A DNA stretch of 64,000 bases from Scilla litardierei. Its lineage: Eukaryota > Streptophyta > Magnoliopsida > Asparagales > Asparagaceae. Positions 21,359 through 34,010 of this stretch are shown here, in pieces (the first letter of the stretch is position 1; each line of letters opens with the position of its first letter). The DNA lies in contig CM061130.1 of NCBI GenBank assembly GCA_030789695.1, forward strand, positions 8,733,860-8,797,859. The letters are read 5' to 3'. The position numbers and the translations under genes were made by a program. Under the pieces are notes generated by a model. It was given only the letters and a program-made list of their open reading frames with translations, searched no databases and was not told the origin of the DNA.

Positions 21359-24300
21359 GTACCCAAGAAAAAGAAAGAAAGAAATAAAAGTCGTATTATC
21401 TCTAAAAAGAAAGGATGGATACTTAGTGGTTGCTCCAAACACATGACAGGAGATCCCACATTGCTCTCTGAAGTGATTAGCATCAAGGATGGTGCAACAG
21501 TCACTTTTGGAGGTAATCAAAAGGGAACCATGATTGGAGTAGGCAAAGTCGGTAATCCTTCCAACCCACTTATTACAAATGTCTATTTAGTTAGTGGTTT
21601 ATGTCATAACCTTATCTCCATTAGTCAACTTTGTGACAATGGTTACAATGTTAACTTTGGAGAGGGTATGTGTAAAATTGTAGATATTGATTCTCATATT
21701 CTATTTACCGGTATTAGGCATAAAAACATTTATTATTTGAGCTTGCCTAAAACCATAGAGCATTGCTTAGTTGCTAATACAAAGGAACAACTATTACGGC
21801 ATCGTCGTTTTGGTCATTTTCATTCTAAGAACTTATATAAGTTAGCTAAGCATGATCCAGTAAAAGGTTTTCCGAAAATTGTTTTTAGTATGAAAAACTT
21901 TTGTGATTCTTGTGAAACATGTAAACTTAGTAAATCATCTTTCAAACTTAAAGAAGGCATAACTTCTAAGAGGCCCATAGAATTACATTATCTAGATTTA
22001 TTTGGGCCAATTAGAACCGCCTCTTTAGGTAATGCTCATTATGGATTAGTTGTCGTTGACGAATTCTCTAGATTTACTTGGGTTTCATTTTTAACCAATA
22101 AGAATGAAGCTTTTGAATAGTTTACTATATTTGCAAAGAAGATTCAGAATTTCTTAGGATTCACCATTATCACTATCCGTAGCGATCATGAAGGAGAATT
22201 TGAGAATGAATGTTTTACCAAGTTTTGTTATGACAACGGGATTACTCACAAATTTTCTTTTCCTCGTGCACCACCACAAAATGGTGTTGTAGAGAGAAAG
22301 AATCGGACCCTAATAGAGTGTGCATGTACCATGTTCCATGATAGTCATCTTGGACTATAATTTTGGGCGGAGGCTGTGCACACGACATGTTATGTGCTTA
22401 ATAGGATCCTAGTGAGACCCCGAACGAACGAAACTTGTTTTGAGTTATTTTATGATAAAAAGACACAAGTTAAATATTTTCATGTTTTGGTTCAAAATGT
22501 TTTATAAAGAACATTTTTTGGTAACTTAGATAAATTTGAGCCAAGATCCGATGAAGGAATTTTTGTTGGATATTCCACACGTAGTAAAGCCTACCGGATA
22601 TACAACAGACCATCTTCTATGGTTGAGAAATCACTACACGTATCATTTTATGAAAATTTTGATTTTCATCATGTTGTTGATGATATTGTAGATGTTTTAT
22701 GTGATTCTCTTAGTAATGTTAAAATTTATGATTCTATTATTGAGACTAACAATACTAATGAATTATTGATGATGTTCCAAGTGATGCAGTGATTCCTAAA
22801 GCTTATCCAACCGTTCGTAATCACACCCATGACCAAATTATTAGAGATATTGGTGTGGGTGTTCAAACGAGGTCAAGAATTGATGAATTCTCTCACTGTG
22901 CACTTGTATCTACCATTGAGCCAAAGAACATCCAAGAAGCATGTGAAGATAGCTCTTGGATAGTTGCAATGGAAGAATAGCTCATGCAATTTGCGAGAAG
23001 TGAAGTTTGGGAGCTCGTTCCTCTTCCAAGTACTCACCAAGCGATTGGGACCAAGTGGATTTTTAAGAACAAGACCGATGAGAACGAGGTCTTCACAAGG
23101 AATAAAGAAAGGTTAGTAGCTCAAGGCTATCGGCAAGAAGAAGGTATTGATTTCGAAGAATCATTTGCCCCTGTAGCTAGATTAGAAGCTATTAGATTGC
23201 TTTTATCTTTTGCATCCCATAAAAATTTTAAGTAATTTCAAATGGATGTTAAAAGTGCATTTTAAATGGTATTGTTAATGAAGAAGTTTATGTTTCTCAA
23301 CCACCCGGTTTCATTCATGAAAAATTTCCAACCCATGTTTTCAAACTTAAGAAAGCGCTATATGGGTTGACACAAGCTCCTAGAACTTGGTATGATCGAA
23401 TCAAAACCTTCCTTTTGGATTTAGGTTTTAAAATGGGTGAAGTTCATTCAACTATTTTCATTAAAAATTATGAAAATGACATCCTGTTAATTCAAGTCTA
23501 TGTAGACGATATTATATTTGGTTCTACTAACTTTAATCTTTGCCATGAATTTTCTAAATCTATGAAGGATGAATTCTAAATGAGCCATATGGGTGAGCTC
23601 AACTACTTCCTTGGACTACAAATTCGGCAAATGAAGGATGGAACTTTCATACTTCAAACAAAGTACACCGGTGAACTCATCAAGCGATTCGGGATGGAAT
23701 CGTCTTCCTGTAAAATCCCATGAGTACGACAACCCATCTACACAAGGATGAGAATGGAAAAGATGTAGACGTTCGTCTATATCGATGTATGCTCGGTAGC
23801 TTACTTTACTTAACCGCTAGTAGGCCCGATATTATGTTCTCCATATGTCTTTGTGCTAGATATCGTGCTAGACCTAAAGAGTCACACTTGATTGCGGTTA
23901 AACGAATTTTTCGTTATCTCAATCATTCACTTGATTATGAGTTACTTTACCCTAAGTCTAGCACATATGAGTTAATCTCATATAGTGATGCCGACTTTGC
24001 CGGATGTAAATCCGATAGGAAGAGTACTAGTGGCACTTGCCATTTTCTAGGAAATTTCCTAGTTTCTTGGGTTTTCAAGAAACAGAACTCGGTATCATTG
24101 TCTACAACTGAAGCGGAATATATCGCTGTGGGTCTTGCATGTGCACAAGTTCTTTGGATGAGACACACACGTAAATACTATGGTGTCAATTGTGATATTT
24201 TCCCTATCATGGTTGATAACCAAAGTGCAATTTATCTTTCCAAAATCCAGTACATCATTCCCATACCAAACATATAGATGTGAGACACCACTTTATTAAT

Positions 24301-24405
24301 GATCATGTAGCTAAGAAGGACATCATCTTAGAGTACATTGAAACTATATGCTCATACTTTCATGTTGCGGGGAGAATTAGGGATTATGGGTGAATCTGAA
24401 TAATA
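21359..24405 (+). pseudogene. Copia pol of element B (PR, INT, RT, RNase H)
   Basis: The protease region reads WILSGCSKHMTG: the codon for the catalytic Asp of DSG is missing (about 21424). INT follows with the H-X-H/C-X2-C finger (RHRRFGHFH, CDSCETCK), LDLFGP, IRSDH and NGVVERKNRT (21790-22310). RT begins near 23040 (GTKWIFKNK) with YVDD at 23499-23510. RNase H contains SDADFAGCKSDRKS, STTEAEYIA and DNQSA (to about 24240). Many lesions: TAG at 22118, stops near 22360 and 22506, a frameshift near 23262, TAA at 23577, and loss of the KQITDIFTKPL region at the end. Confidence 0.88.
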
Positions 24406-24673
24406 GGAGTTCATACTTTCATGTTATATCATGTTTGAACTTATATCATCATTTTACTTCTCTTGTTTTGATGAACTATATGTTTCTCATATATTTTCTT
24501 AAGAGATGTATTTGAGATTTTGATGATTTCGCTTGTTTGGATTAATTTAAATTTGTACGTTAATCTATAATATTTTGATATTGATTTCTTGATTAGATTT
24601 GTGTTAAAGTATAGGTCATAGGGTGAGTTGTCTCAATCCTCTGGATTTAAACCTCATTGTGCATTTTTGGACC

Positions 24674-25080
24674 AGGACAGACGACTGTCATTCCTTCGAC
24701 AGTCGCCTACCCAACTAAATCTCTCTAACTGGAGACTGAATTTTTTGCACAGGCGATTGATGGACAATTTTCAATCCACTGTCCCTGCAACAGGCGACGC
24801 CTGTCCAAATCTTGAGATGTCTCTGTTTTATCAACACATTTTTTGATTCTCTATCAGACAACTGTTGTATAAGTTACAGTCGACTGTCTCTCTGACAGGC
24901 GACTGTGAGTTACTCAACAGGCGACTGTCTGTCAACCTAGGCTGATCTCTATCCAATTGACGAGTCGACTCATGATTGTACTTCAGTCGACTGTCAACTT
25001 CTGTGGCGGTTCATTAACTCGATCTGAGCCGTCGATCTGTCGATCCAACGGCCCAGATTCTTTTGACACCATCTTATAAT
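24674..25080 (+). promoter_or_regulatory. Pol-env spacer of B with LTR-type palindromes
   Basis: 24406-25315 contains no gene. CAGTCGACTGT, ACAGGCGACTG and related motifs (24674-24995), the signature of the B LTR array (43418-44187), recur here. A TATA-like CTTATAATC follows at about 25073. The env-like ATG is at 25316. Promoter role inferred. Confidence 0.55.
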
Positions 25081-25315
25081 CTCGGGGCTGTCATTTATTT
25101 TGAGTTTTTATCTCTCATTCGACTCGTCTTCCCTCGTCTCCTCCCTTCGAATTCCAACCGTTTGTGTCGATTCAAACATCCATCCACTGATCTTACTTCC
25201 CAATCTTCCGATTGCAAGTTCGGTTCTCTCCTTCTCCGTCGATCGTCGCGGATTAGGTGTCTCTTTCGATTGTCGTTCTATTCGTGCGTTACTTTCGTTT
25301 CTCTTGATTCGTGCA

Positions 25316-26601
25316 ATGGCTCCCAAGACCAAAGGAAAGGCCGTTGTTCCTAGACGACCTAGGAACCCTAAGCCTAATATTGCCAAAACCAAGAAAGCAT
25401 ACAATGCCTGCACTAAGCATCCATATCCTCCCTCCGACGTTTCGGCTTCCGACTCCACTTCTTCTTCCACCGAAGAAGAAGCCTTCATTGAGCCTCTCCT
25501 GAAGCATCTGCGTAAACCCATTGGTGTTAGCATCAATGAGCCTATCACTGAGGTTGAACCTACTCGGGTGGCTGCCGACACCCACCCCGAGTCTATTCCC
25601 GCTTCGACCCATGGCCAAAATCCTACCATGCCTCCTCCTGAGGATCTCCTTGTTCCCATTTGCCGAGACGATGCTTGTCTGGCAAAATTTCATGCCATGC
25701 TAGGGATCAAGCTCCTTCATAAGAGATTCATTGTGTTTCAGGCCTTCATTGCTGAGAGACTTTCAGAGATTCTCACGTCGACCCATTTGGGTGATCTTTT
25801 TTGTTTCTCTCATGTGGACTCCCCTCGTGCATATCCCTTCCTTGTCAAACTATTTTATGCCAACCGCATTCGCTGTAAGTATGCTGACACTGGTGAGATT
25901 GACACAGTTGTTCAGGGGACCCGTATCAGACTTGACCCTACTCTCCTAGGAACCATTCTTAGGATTCCCTCCACTGGCTCCTTACCTGCTGGTATCTCCC
26001 TCTCTGATGTTGGAGATCTTGAACAGACTGTCCTTCAGAACATGTTCTCTGTGATCCCTTCCTACCTCTCTTCTGGCGTCGGGGCTTTCATGTCTCTGCT
26101 AGAGGCTGGGCTGTTCACCTGGTGGTGAAGTCCAACATCTTGCCGAAATATGGCTCATCTGATCAGCCTTCTCAGGAAATCCTCCGCTGTATGTATGCTA
26201 TTTTTTCTGGTATGTCTGTGAACTGGGTCAGAGTCCTCCTTGATCGGATGGACAAGGTCGAGTTCACTACTGCCTCCTCTCACATTCCTTATGATGGTCT
26301 CCTCACTTTAGTCTTTTGTCATTTTGGGAACGATTTGACTCCTTATGAGCCCATGCTCCTTGGCCCTCTTCTCGATGCCTCTGTAAAGTTGAAGTCCTCT
26401 TTGGCTCTGTAGATGGCATCAAAGAAGATGCAGTCTTCTTCAGCTCCGTCTTCATCCACCATTCCACCATTTGATCAACCTTCTTCCTCTGCTGCACCCT
26501 CTCGTGACTTGTTGGATGAGAAGGTATCTGGTATCTATGAGTTGTTTCATCTGCTGTTCCAGCATCAAGGCATTCCTTTCACTGATCATCTCAGATCTTT
26601 T
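25316..26601 (+). pseudogene. Env-like ORF of B, 5' part
   Basis: Starts MAPKTKGKAVVPRRP (Lys/Arg-rich), with a Ser/Glu stretch, then the conserved core VKLFYANRIRCKYADTGEID (about 25840-25905) shared with the C and A env-like ORFs. A frameshift near 26105-26122 and TAG at 26410-26412 break it. It is then split by element A after position 26601. The frame resumes at 38778. Confidence 0.82.
26597..26601. repeat. Target site duplication of A, left copy (CTTTT)
   Basis: Precedes TGTTGAG of the A 5' LTR. Identical copy at 38773-38777. Confidence 0.95.
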
Positions 26602-28344
26602 TGTTGAGTATTGGACTCCCCGGATTTGGTTTTGGATGATGAACAAACATAAATATATCGTGAACTAACTCTTTGTGAGCGCAGTTATGGAGATCGTCGC
26701 CAAACTTCTATGAATATCAAAAGCGACGTCTCGAGACTTCTCAAAGCGCGTGATCGTATGCCTAAAGCTTTGTTGAAGTTTATGGACCATTATTGAAGTC
26801 ATGAAGATTCGATTGAAGCTTTTGAAGATGGTTCATCAAAGTTTATTTATTGTCTTCTAGCTTCATTTTCGTAGAATGTTAAGCCTTGAGTAGGTCTTAC
26901 GTTTTAATCTTCATAACGCTCATATCTTAGAGCTAGGATCTTTGTGGAAGTCCATACGAACTTTCCCGAAGCTTCGCGCTTCGATTCGCGACTTCTTGTG
27001 CATGTGAGTTGGTTCAAGAAGAAGAACCAACCGACTAGATGGTGATCTAGTCGGTCGGCAATGCTTCTTGGACCGACTAGTTTGCCTCCTTCAATTCATA
27101 GCTCTTTACTGTTTACAGTTAGTCGGTCTACGTTGAATCACCGATCGACTAGTTGGTGAACTAGTCGGTCAGTGATCCTTCTTAGACCGACTAGTTGAGC
27201 CTCTACTGTACATGCCTAGTTATTGTTTATCGTTAGTCGGTCTATGTACATTTGGCGACCGACTAGTTGATGAACTAGTCGGTCAACATTTGTTCTTGGA
27301 CCGACTAATTCAATTTGTTCTCAGACTATTTGTTTTATCTCTTAGTCGGTCTAAGTTCACTCACCGACCGACTAGTTGTGAAACTAGTCGGTTGGCAAGT
27401 GTTCTTGGACCGACTAGTTCTTTAAGTCTGAAACTTCATCTATTCACTGTTCACCTCTTAGTCGGTTTATGTTGTTTCACCGACCGACTAGTTGATGAAC
27501 TAGTCGGTCAGTGGTTGTTCTTTGACCGACTAGTTTGGTTCAGAATAGAGCCGTTGGAGCATTAAATGCCACGATTTTTGCTCTCTCTTTCCTCTATCCT
27601 ATAAATACTTGGAGTGCTGCATTCATTGCACTCGAGGCTGATTTTAAGAGAAGTTTAGAGATCAAAAGAGAAGCATTCAATCTCAATCAAAGCTCATTCA
27701 TTTCTAATCTTGAATCTCTCCCTCACTCTTATTTCAAAAGAGAGATTCATTGATTGTGAGCCTTTCAAGCCAAGTGCTTGATTCTAGGTCACCAACATCC
27801 ACCTAGGACTCCATTGCTGGTCATCTACTTGGAGCTAGGGTTTGGTGCCCTTTCATCTTCCCCAAAATCCGTTTTGCCCTAAATCGTAAGTTTACTCAAG
27901 GCATAGGATTTTGTCGGTAAGAATTTCTATTTCAATTTACATTGATATTGTAAGTGTTTCACTCTCGGTTGTGAGAGTTTGTTTGTGATCCCGGGTTGTG
28001 GGAGTCACATTTCGATTTGTGTATGATTTGATCTTGTAGAGGTTTTCTACAAGAATTTCATAGTGCAAATCTTGAGTTAGGGTTTCTAACTCAAGTATCC
28101 GGAGGGGATCCGGGTGGTTGGGACGTAGGATCACCGGGAACAAGTCGGGGAGATTTGGGTGGATCCGAACCCGTTAAATTGCTTGTTTACGATTGTTTTC
28201 TTTGTTGTCTAATATTTACATTTCCGCATTTTCCGCATTGTTTGGTAGAGTTTGCAAGATAATTAGGAATTATCTTCTTAATTATTTTAAAGTACTATTC
28301 ACCCCCCCTCTAGTACTTGTGCAGTAGCTTAGCAGGGCATTACA
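26602..28344 (+). repeat. 5' LTR of A
   Basis: TGTTGAG to CATTACA. Array 27008-27537; TATAAATA at 27600-27607. Confidence 0.96.
27008..27607 (+). promoter_or_regulatory. LTR promoter of A: five hairpin units plus TATA box
   Basis: About 110-bp units of ACCGACTAGTT/AACTAGTCGGT palindromes end about 62 bp before TATAAATA. Each unit can fold into a hairpin with about 35-nt arms. Confidence 0.72.
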
Positions 28345-28346
28345 TT

Positions 28347-28359
28347 TGGTATCAAAGCC
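28347..28359 (+). other. Primer binding site of A (initiator-Met type)
   Basis: TGGTATCAAAGCC two bases after the LTR. One base off the TGGTATCAGAGC of most plant copia elements. Confidence 0.9.
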
Positions 28360-28371
28360 AAGTCTATAGCT

Positions 28372-30598
28372 ATGTCTGCCAACGACAACAAGACGTCCAC
28401 CTTCAGATTACAGCACCTTCAGGAACCGTGAAGGAGCGTCTTCGGTGATGAAAGTACACTCCTCGACGAGGCCTCCTTTCTTCAACGGTACCAACTACAG
28501 TACTGGAAATGTCGGATGGAAACCTTCCTCCGGAGTGCTTCATTATGGAGAGCCACAATGAAGGAGTATGTCGAGTCCGCCGAAGAAGATTTCAAGAAGT
28601 GGACTACCGCGGAGATCACCGCGGAGGTAAGAAATGCCAAGGCAATGAACGCGTTGCAATGCGCTTTGGAGCCCGAGGACTTCAATAAGATATGCACATG
28701 TAAGAGTGCATATCAAATATGGAACTCCCTCCTCATATTGCATGAAGGAACGAGTAGGGTAAGAGACTCTAAACTCGTTGTGGTTAATAAAGATTACGAG
28801 TTATTTCATATGCTACAGGGTGAGAAGATGAAGGAGTACTATGCTCGCTTCGTCGACATCACAAACGAGTTGGAGGCTCTCGGTAAGACCTACACCCAAA
28901 AGGAGAAAGTCTCGAAGATCATCGATGGACTTCCTTCTTGTTGGGAGAAACGTACCTTCGCCATCGAGGAAGGTAATGACATGAAAACATATACCGTTGT
29001 TCAACTAATGGGTACCTTGATTTCTTATGAGGTACGCAAGGATAGCAAGCTAAGTTACAGGACAAGATGAAGTCCTACTTGAAGCAAGACGAGCCAAAGA
29101 AAAAGGTGATTGCATTCAAGTCCGCTCCATCCACATCCACATCTACCGACGATGAAGAATCGGAAGAAGAGTTAGACTTGGAATCCATTGCCCTTATGGC
29201 AAAGAAGTTCAACCGGTTCTTCCGGAAAGGTAACTTCAAAAACAAATCGAAGTTTAGTTCTACTAAAGCCTCCTCTCCTTTGTGTTTCAAATGCAACAAG
29301 CCAAGACACATGAAAGCGGATTGTCCTCAAAATAAGCAAAAGGAGAAGTGGAAGGCGCCGAAGTTCGACAAGTCCAAGAAGTACAAGAAAGGGTATAAAA
29401 AGGGGCTTGTCGGGACTTTCACCGACTCCGAGGATTCCTCAAGTGGAGAGTCGGACGATGAGCAAGTGGAGCAAGCACACATGTGCTTCATGGCTAGAGA
29501 GGAGCAAGATAAAGATTCCTCCTCCGATGATAGCGATAACGAAGGCGATGGGGTAACCATGGATGACCTTAGAAATGCTAATGAGCAATTATGGTCGAAA
29601 TACACTAAATTAGTAAATGGGTATATTAAAGTAAAAGATGATTTAGCTAGCATCCAAACCTCACCTAAAACTATCATCACCAACAACGACACCGTTGTTG
29701 AAGAGTTGAAAAATGAGATTGTAAATCTCAAATCTCAACTTGAACATGTTAGCATTGAGGATCCGGATGAACACAAGATAGCGGATTTGACTTCTCAAAA
29801 CTCGACTTTGAGTTTTGAGAATGAAAATCTCAAATCTCGTGTTTATGTGCTCACATCGCAAGTATCCACTTTGGATGCTTCAATGCGTTCTCTCACCGAG
29901 AAGTATGAGTGCATATTAGGCCGAATTAATAAATTCAATAAGGGTAAGGACCATTTGGATAAAATCCTAAATGACTTACTTCCGGCCAATCACCACATTG
30001 GCTTGGGGTATACGATGGGAAGTTCATCCAAATCGGTCACTACCTTTGTTAGGCCAACTTCCGGTGACTCAACGAGTGGTAGCAAATACTCTATTGGTAG
30101 TTCATCTACCAATGGTGCTTTCACCTCGTACACACCCTCATTTGGAAAGAAACCCACTTTGGGTGGACCTCCAAAGAAGGGTCATGCCTACATGTACACC
30201 AATACCAGGCCACGTAGGAACACACGTCCTACTCCACCGGCTCACACATATGATGATTTTTATGCACTACATCCACGGGCACGTGCACACCATATGCGAC
30301 ACCCTCATGCACGTGTTCCTCCACATGCGTATGTTCACCCACATCATCATATGAATAAGTATCATCATGCACCATTTCATCATGTTCCTTATGCCTAACC
30401 ACGACATGCAACACGTAGAAATCAACAACGCATGCATGCACCCAATAGGATGAGGGCTCCCAAAATTTCACTATTTGGAGCCCAAAGGACACAAGCATGA
30501 ATGAAAAACAAGTTTACATGAATGCTTATTTTTCGAATGTCGTGCATAGTGATAATTATGTGGGAAAGTCTAAGTCCAATTGGACTTGGCTTCCAAAG
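28372..30598 (+). pseudogene. Sirevirus gag of element A
   Basis: ATG at 28372, but a 5-bp loss (AAGAC-GTCC) shifts the frame at once. The open part runs 28516-29070, then a second shift, then 29067-30398. Domains: UBN2-like capsid, zinc knuckle CFKCNKPRHMKADC at 29283 (Gly replaced by Arg), acidic Ser/Asp linker, long coiled coil (about 29620-29960), His-rich tail (about 30280-30390). Stop TAA at 30396-30398. Missing bases near 30465 and 30478 relative to C2 shift the gag-pol overlap. The pol-side frame runs to 30598 (LPK), where the intron candidate starts. Confidence 0.87.
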
Positions 30599-30657
30599 GT
30601 CTAATCTTTAGGACCCAATGACCTTGGGTACCATGATACGATATTTTCTATCTTTAG
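30599..30657 (+). other. Candidate 59-nt GT-AG intron, element A
   Basis: AAAG/GTCTAATC at the left and TCTATCTTTAG/GTACTC at the right, with a pyrimidine-rich acceptor. Removing 59 nt joins frame 2 (upstream) to frame 1 (protease). Retained, it gives TAA two codons after LPK. Confidence 0.6.
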
Positions 30658-33600
30658 GTACTCAAGAAAAAGAAACGGAGCAACAAATCCAAATTTGGCT
30701 CCAAGAATAATTAGATACTCGATAGCGGGTGTTCAAAACACATGACGGGTGACGCTCAATTGCTCTCCAGAGTGGTGCCCATTGCAAATGGAAACCGGGT
30801 AGTCTTTGGAGGCAACGAGAGCGGAACCATCATATGTATTGGAAAAGTGGGTAATCCTTCTAAACCTCTAATAAGTGATGTTTACCTTGTTAAAGGATTA
30901 AACCACAATCTTATTTCAATAAGTCAACTTTGTGACAAAGGTTACAAAGTTAGCTTTGCGAAAGGAATGTGCCATATTTTAAGAAAAGATAATAATGATT
31001 TATTATTTTTCGGCACATGCCATAAGGATATATACATCCTAGATCTTCCAAGATCACATGAACAATGTCTCATTGCCAACACAAGTGAACACCACTTATG
31101 GCATCGACGTTTTGGTCATGTGAACTTTGGAACACTTTTTAAGCTTTCCAAGTTAAATTCTATTAGAGGCTTCCCTAAGCTTGTCTTTTAAAAGAAAAGC
31201 TTTTGTGACTCGTGTCAACGAGGCAAGCTTCCAAAATCGTCTTTTAAACCTAAGAAAAGCATTTCTTCTAAGCGGCCACTAGAGCTATTACATCTAGATT
31301 TATTTGGGCCAACTAGAGTTGCTTCATTAGGAAATGCACGATATGGACTTGTCATCGTTGATGACTTTTTTTGATTTACTTGGGTATTTTCTTTAAGTAA
31401 TAAAAATGACGCTTTTAAAAACTTCACAATATTTGTTAAGAAAGTACAAAATCTCATTGGAACCACTATTGTCACTATTCGTAGTGATCATGGAGGAGAA
31501 TTTGAGAATGAGTCTTTCTCAACTTTTTGTGATGAAGTTGGTATTACACACACCTTTTCATTCCCTCGCGCACCTCCTCAAAATGGTGTTGTTGAGAGAA
31601 AGAATAGGACGCTAGTGGAATGTGCTCGCACTATGCTTGATGATAGCCAACTTGGCCATCAATTTTGGGCGGAAGCGGTACATACCGCTTGCTATGTGTT
31701 TAATAGGATAATTTTGAGGCCCGGTACCAAACAAACTTGTTATGAATTGTTGTTTGGTAGATTGCCTCAAGTTAAACATTTTTCGAGTTTTCGGTGCAAA
31801 ATGTTTTATTAAAAACACGTATGGTAGTTTGGACAAATTCGATCCAAGATCCGATGAGGGGATTTTTGTTGGATATTCCTCACATAGCAAAGCCTACCGG
31901 ATATACAACAAACGAGCCTCAACGATCGAGGAATCTCTTCATGTTTCATTTAATGAAGGTTTTGTCCCCACTAGAATTACTAATGATGATGACTCCATGG
32001 ATGTCTTATGTGATTCAATTGGTAATTCTAATTCTATTGATTCTATTGATACTAACCCGATTAATGAAGTTTTGAGAATGTTCCTAGTGATCAGGGAATT
32101 CCCAAACGGCTTCATACAGTTCGTGATCATCCCCATGAGCAAGTCATTGGCAACATCCATGATAGTGTCAAGACAAGATCTCAAGTCAACTATTTCGCTC
32201 ATTGTGCCTTTGCCTCCTCAATAGAGCCAAAGAATATTAACGAAGCGCGCGAAGATAGTACTTGGATCCTAGCCATGGAGGAGGAACTCATTCAATTTGA
32301 GAGGAATGAGATTTGGGAGCTTGTTCCATTGCCTTCGAAGAACCACACCGTTATAGGAACAAAGTGGATTTTCAAGAACAAGACCGACGAGAACCAAATC
32401 GTCGTCCGGAACAAAGCTCGGTTAGTAGCTCAAGGTTATCGGTAAGAGGAAGGTATTGATTTCGAAGAATCCTTTGCTCCGGTAGCTAGATTAGAATCAA
32501 TTAGGTTATTGTTATCTTTTGCATGCCACAAAGATTTTAAACTCTTTCAAATGGATGTTAAAAGTGCGTTTTTAAACGGAGATGTTGTTGAGGAAGTTTA
32601 TGTTTCTCAACCTCCGGGTTTTATAAATGAAAAATTCCCAAACCATGTTTTCAAACTTAAGAAAGCACTTTACGATTTGAGACAAGCTCATCGAGCTTGG
32701 TATGATCGTTTAAAGAATTTTCTTTTGGATTTAGGTTTTAAAATGGGAAAAGTTGATTCTACATTATTCGTTAAGTATTCGAATTATGATATAATTTTAG
32801 TTCAAATTTACGTTGATGATATCATTTTCGGTGGCACTAACTTCACTCTTTGCGAAGAGTTTTCTAATGTGATGAAGGATCAATTTGAGATGAGCCACAT
32901 GGGTGAGCTCAAGTATTTCTTAGGTCTCCAAATTCGCCAAATGAACGATGCAATCTTCATCCACCAAACGAAGTACACGGTGGAGTTGCTAAAGCGATTT
33001 GGAATGGAGAATGCCTCTGGGAAGAAGACTCCAATGAGCACTACTACGCATCTTGATAAAGATACGGGCGGAAAAGATGTAGACATTCATCTATATCGAG
33101 GTATGATAGGTAGTTTACTATATCTTACCGCAAGTAGGCCCGATATAATGTTTGCCGTATGTGTATGTGCTCGTTATCAGTCTTAACCTAAGGAATCTCA
33201 CTTAGTAACGGTAAAACGTATTTTCCGTTATCTAAGTTACACACTTGATTTTGGATTACTTTATCCAAAATCTAGCACATATGAGTTAATCTCATATAGT
33301 GACGCAGATTATGCGGGATGCAAATCCGACAGGAAAAGTACTAGTGGCACTTGCCATTTTATAGGAAATTCTCTTGTCTCTTGGTTTTCCAAGAAGCAGA
33401 ATTCCGTATCACTTTCAACCACCAAGGCGGAATATATTGCCGCCGGTGCCGCGTGTGCTCAGGTTCTTTGGATGAGACACACACTTAAAGACTTTGGTAT
33501 AAACTGTGATACTTGCCCTATTATGGTGGACAACCAAAGTGCAATTTGTCTCTCTAAGAACCCTGTACATCATTCCCGTTCTAAACACATAGATGTCTGA

Positions 33601-33759
33601 CACCATTTCTTAGATGATCATGTTGGTAAAAAGGACATCATATTAGTGTACGTTGAAACCCAGAAGCAAATCACCGATATTTTCACGAAACCCCTAAAGG
33701 AAGACTCCTTTGTGCGGTTACGTCGAGAATTGGGGATTATGGGTGAATCCGAGATTTAG
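30658..33759 (+). pseudogene. Copia pol of element A (PR, INT, RT, RNase H)
   Basis: Protease ILDSGCSKHMTG just after a TAG replacing Trp (about 30711). INT with HRRFGH, CDSCQRGK, LDLFGPT, IRSDHGGEF and NGVVERKNRT. RT from GTKWIFKNK (about 32358), YVDD at 32809-32820. RNase H with SDADYAGCKSDRKS; its catalytic TEAEY reads TKAEY (Glu to Lys, about 33422). The end is the usual KQITDIFTKPL and a TAG at 33757-33759. Other breaks: TAA about 31189, TGA about 31372, frameshift about 31783, TAA about 32442, 33184, TGA about 33598. Confidence 0.9.
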
Positions 33760-34010
33760 GATTCATATTTATTCAATAATCTTGCATGCTATCAATTTCG
33801 TTTATATTTGCACATGCTAGATTTATTGGAATTTTCTGGATTTTTCGTTGAATTTTCAGAATTTTCGCTCGATTTATTCTTGAACGTCAATTTTAAGATT
33901 TTCGATGTTTAATGGGGTAGTATAATGATTAGTGAGATTATTTCGATGTTTCGTCCAAGTGCGATTAGGAGAGAACTCAAAATTTCAAATTCTAAAATTT
34001 TTGAACTCTG

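Noticed and set aside
27212..27565. 117-codon frame repeated at 37640
   Set aside because: Translation of the palindrome array in the A LTRs.
28347..28359. tRNA-like sequence
   Set aside because: Only the short primer-binding complement of tRNA; no tRNA gene structure around it.
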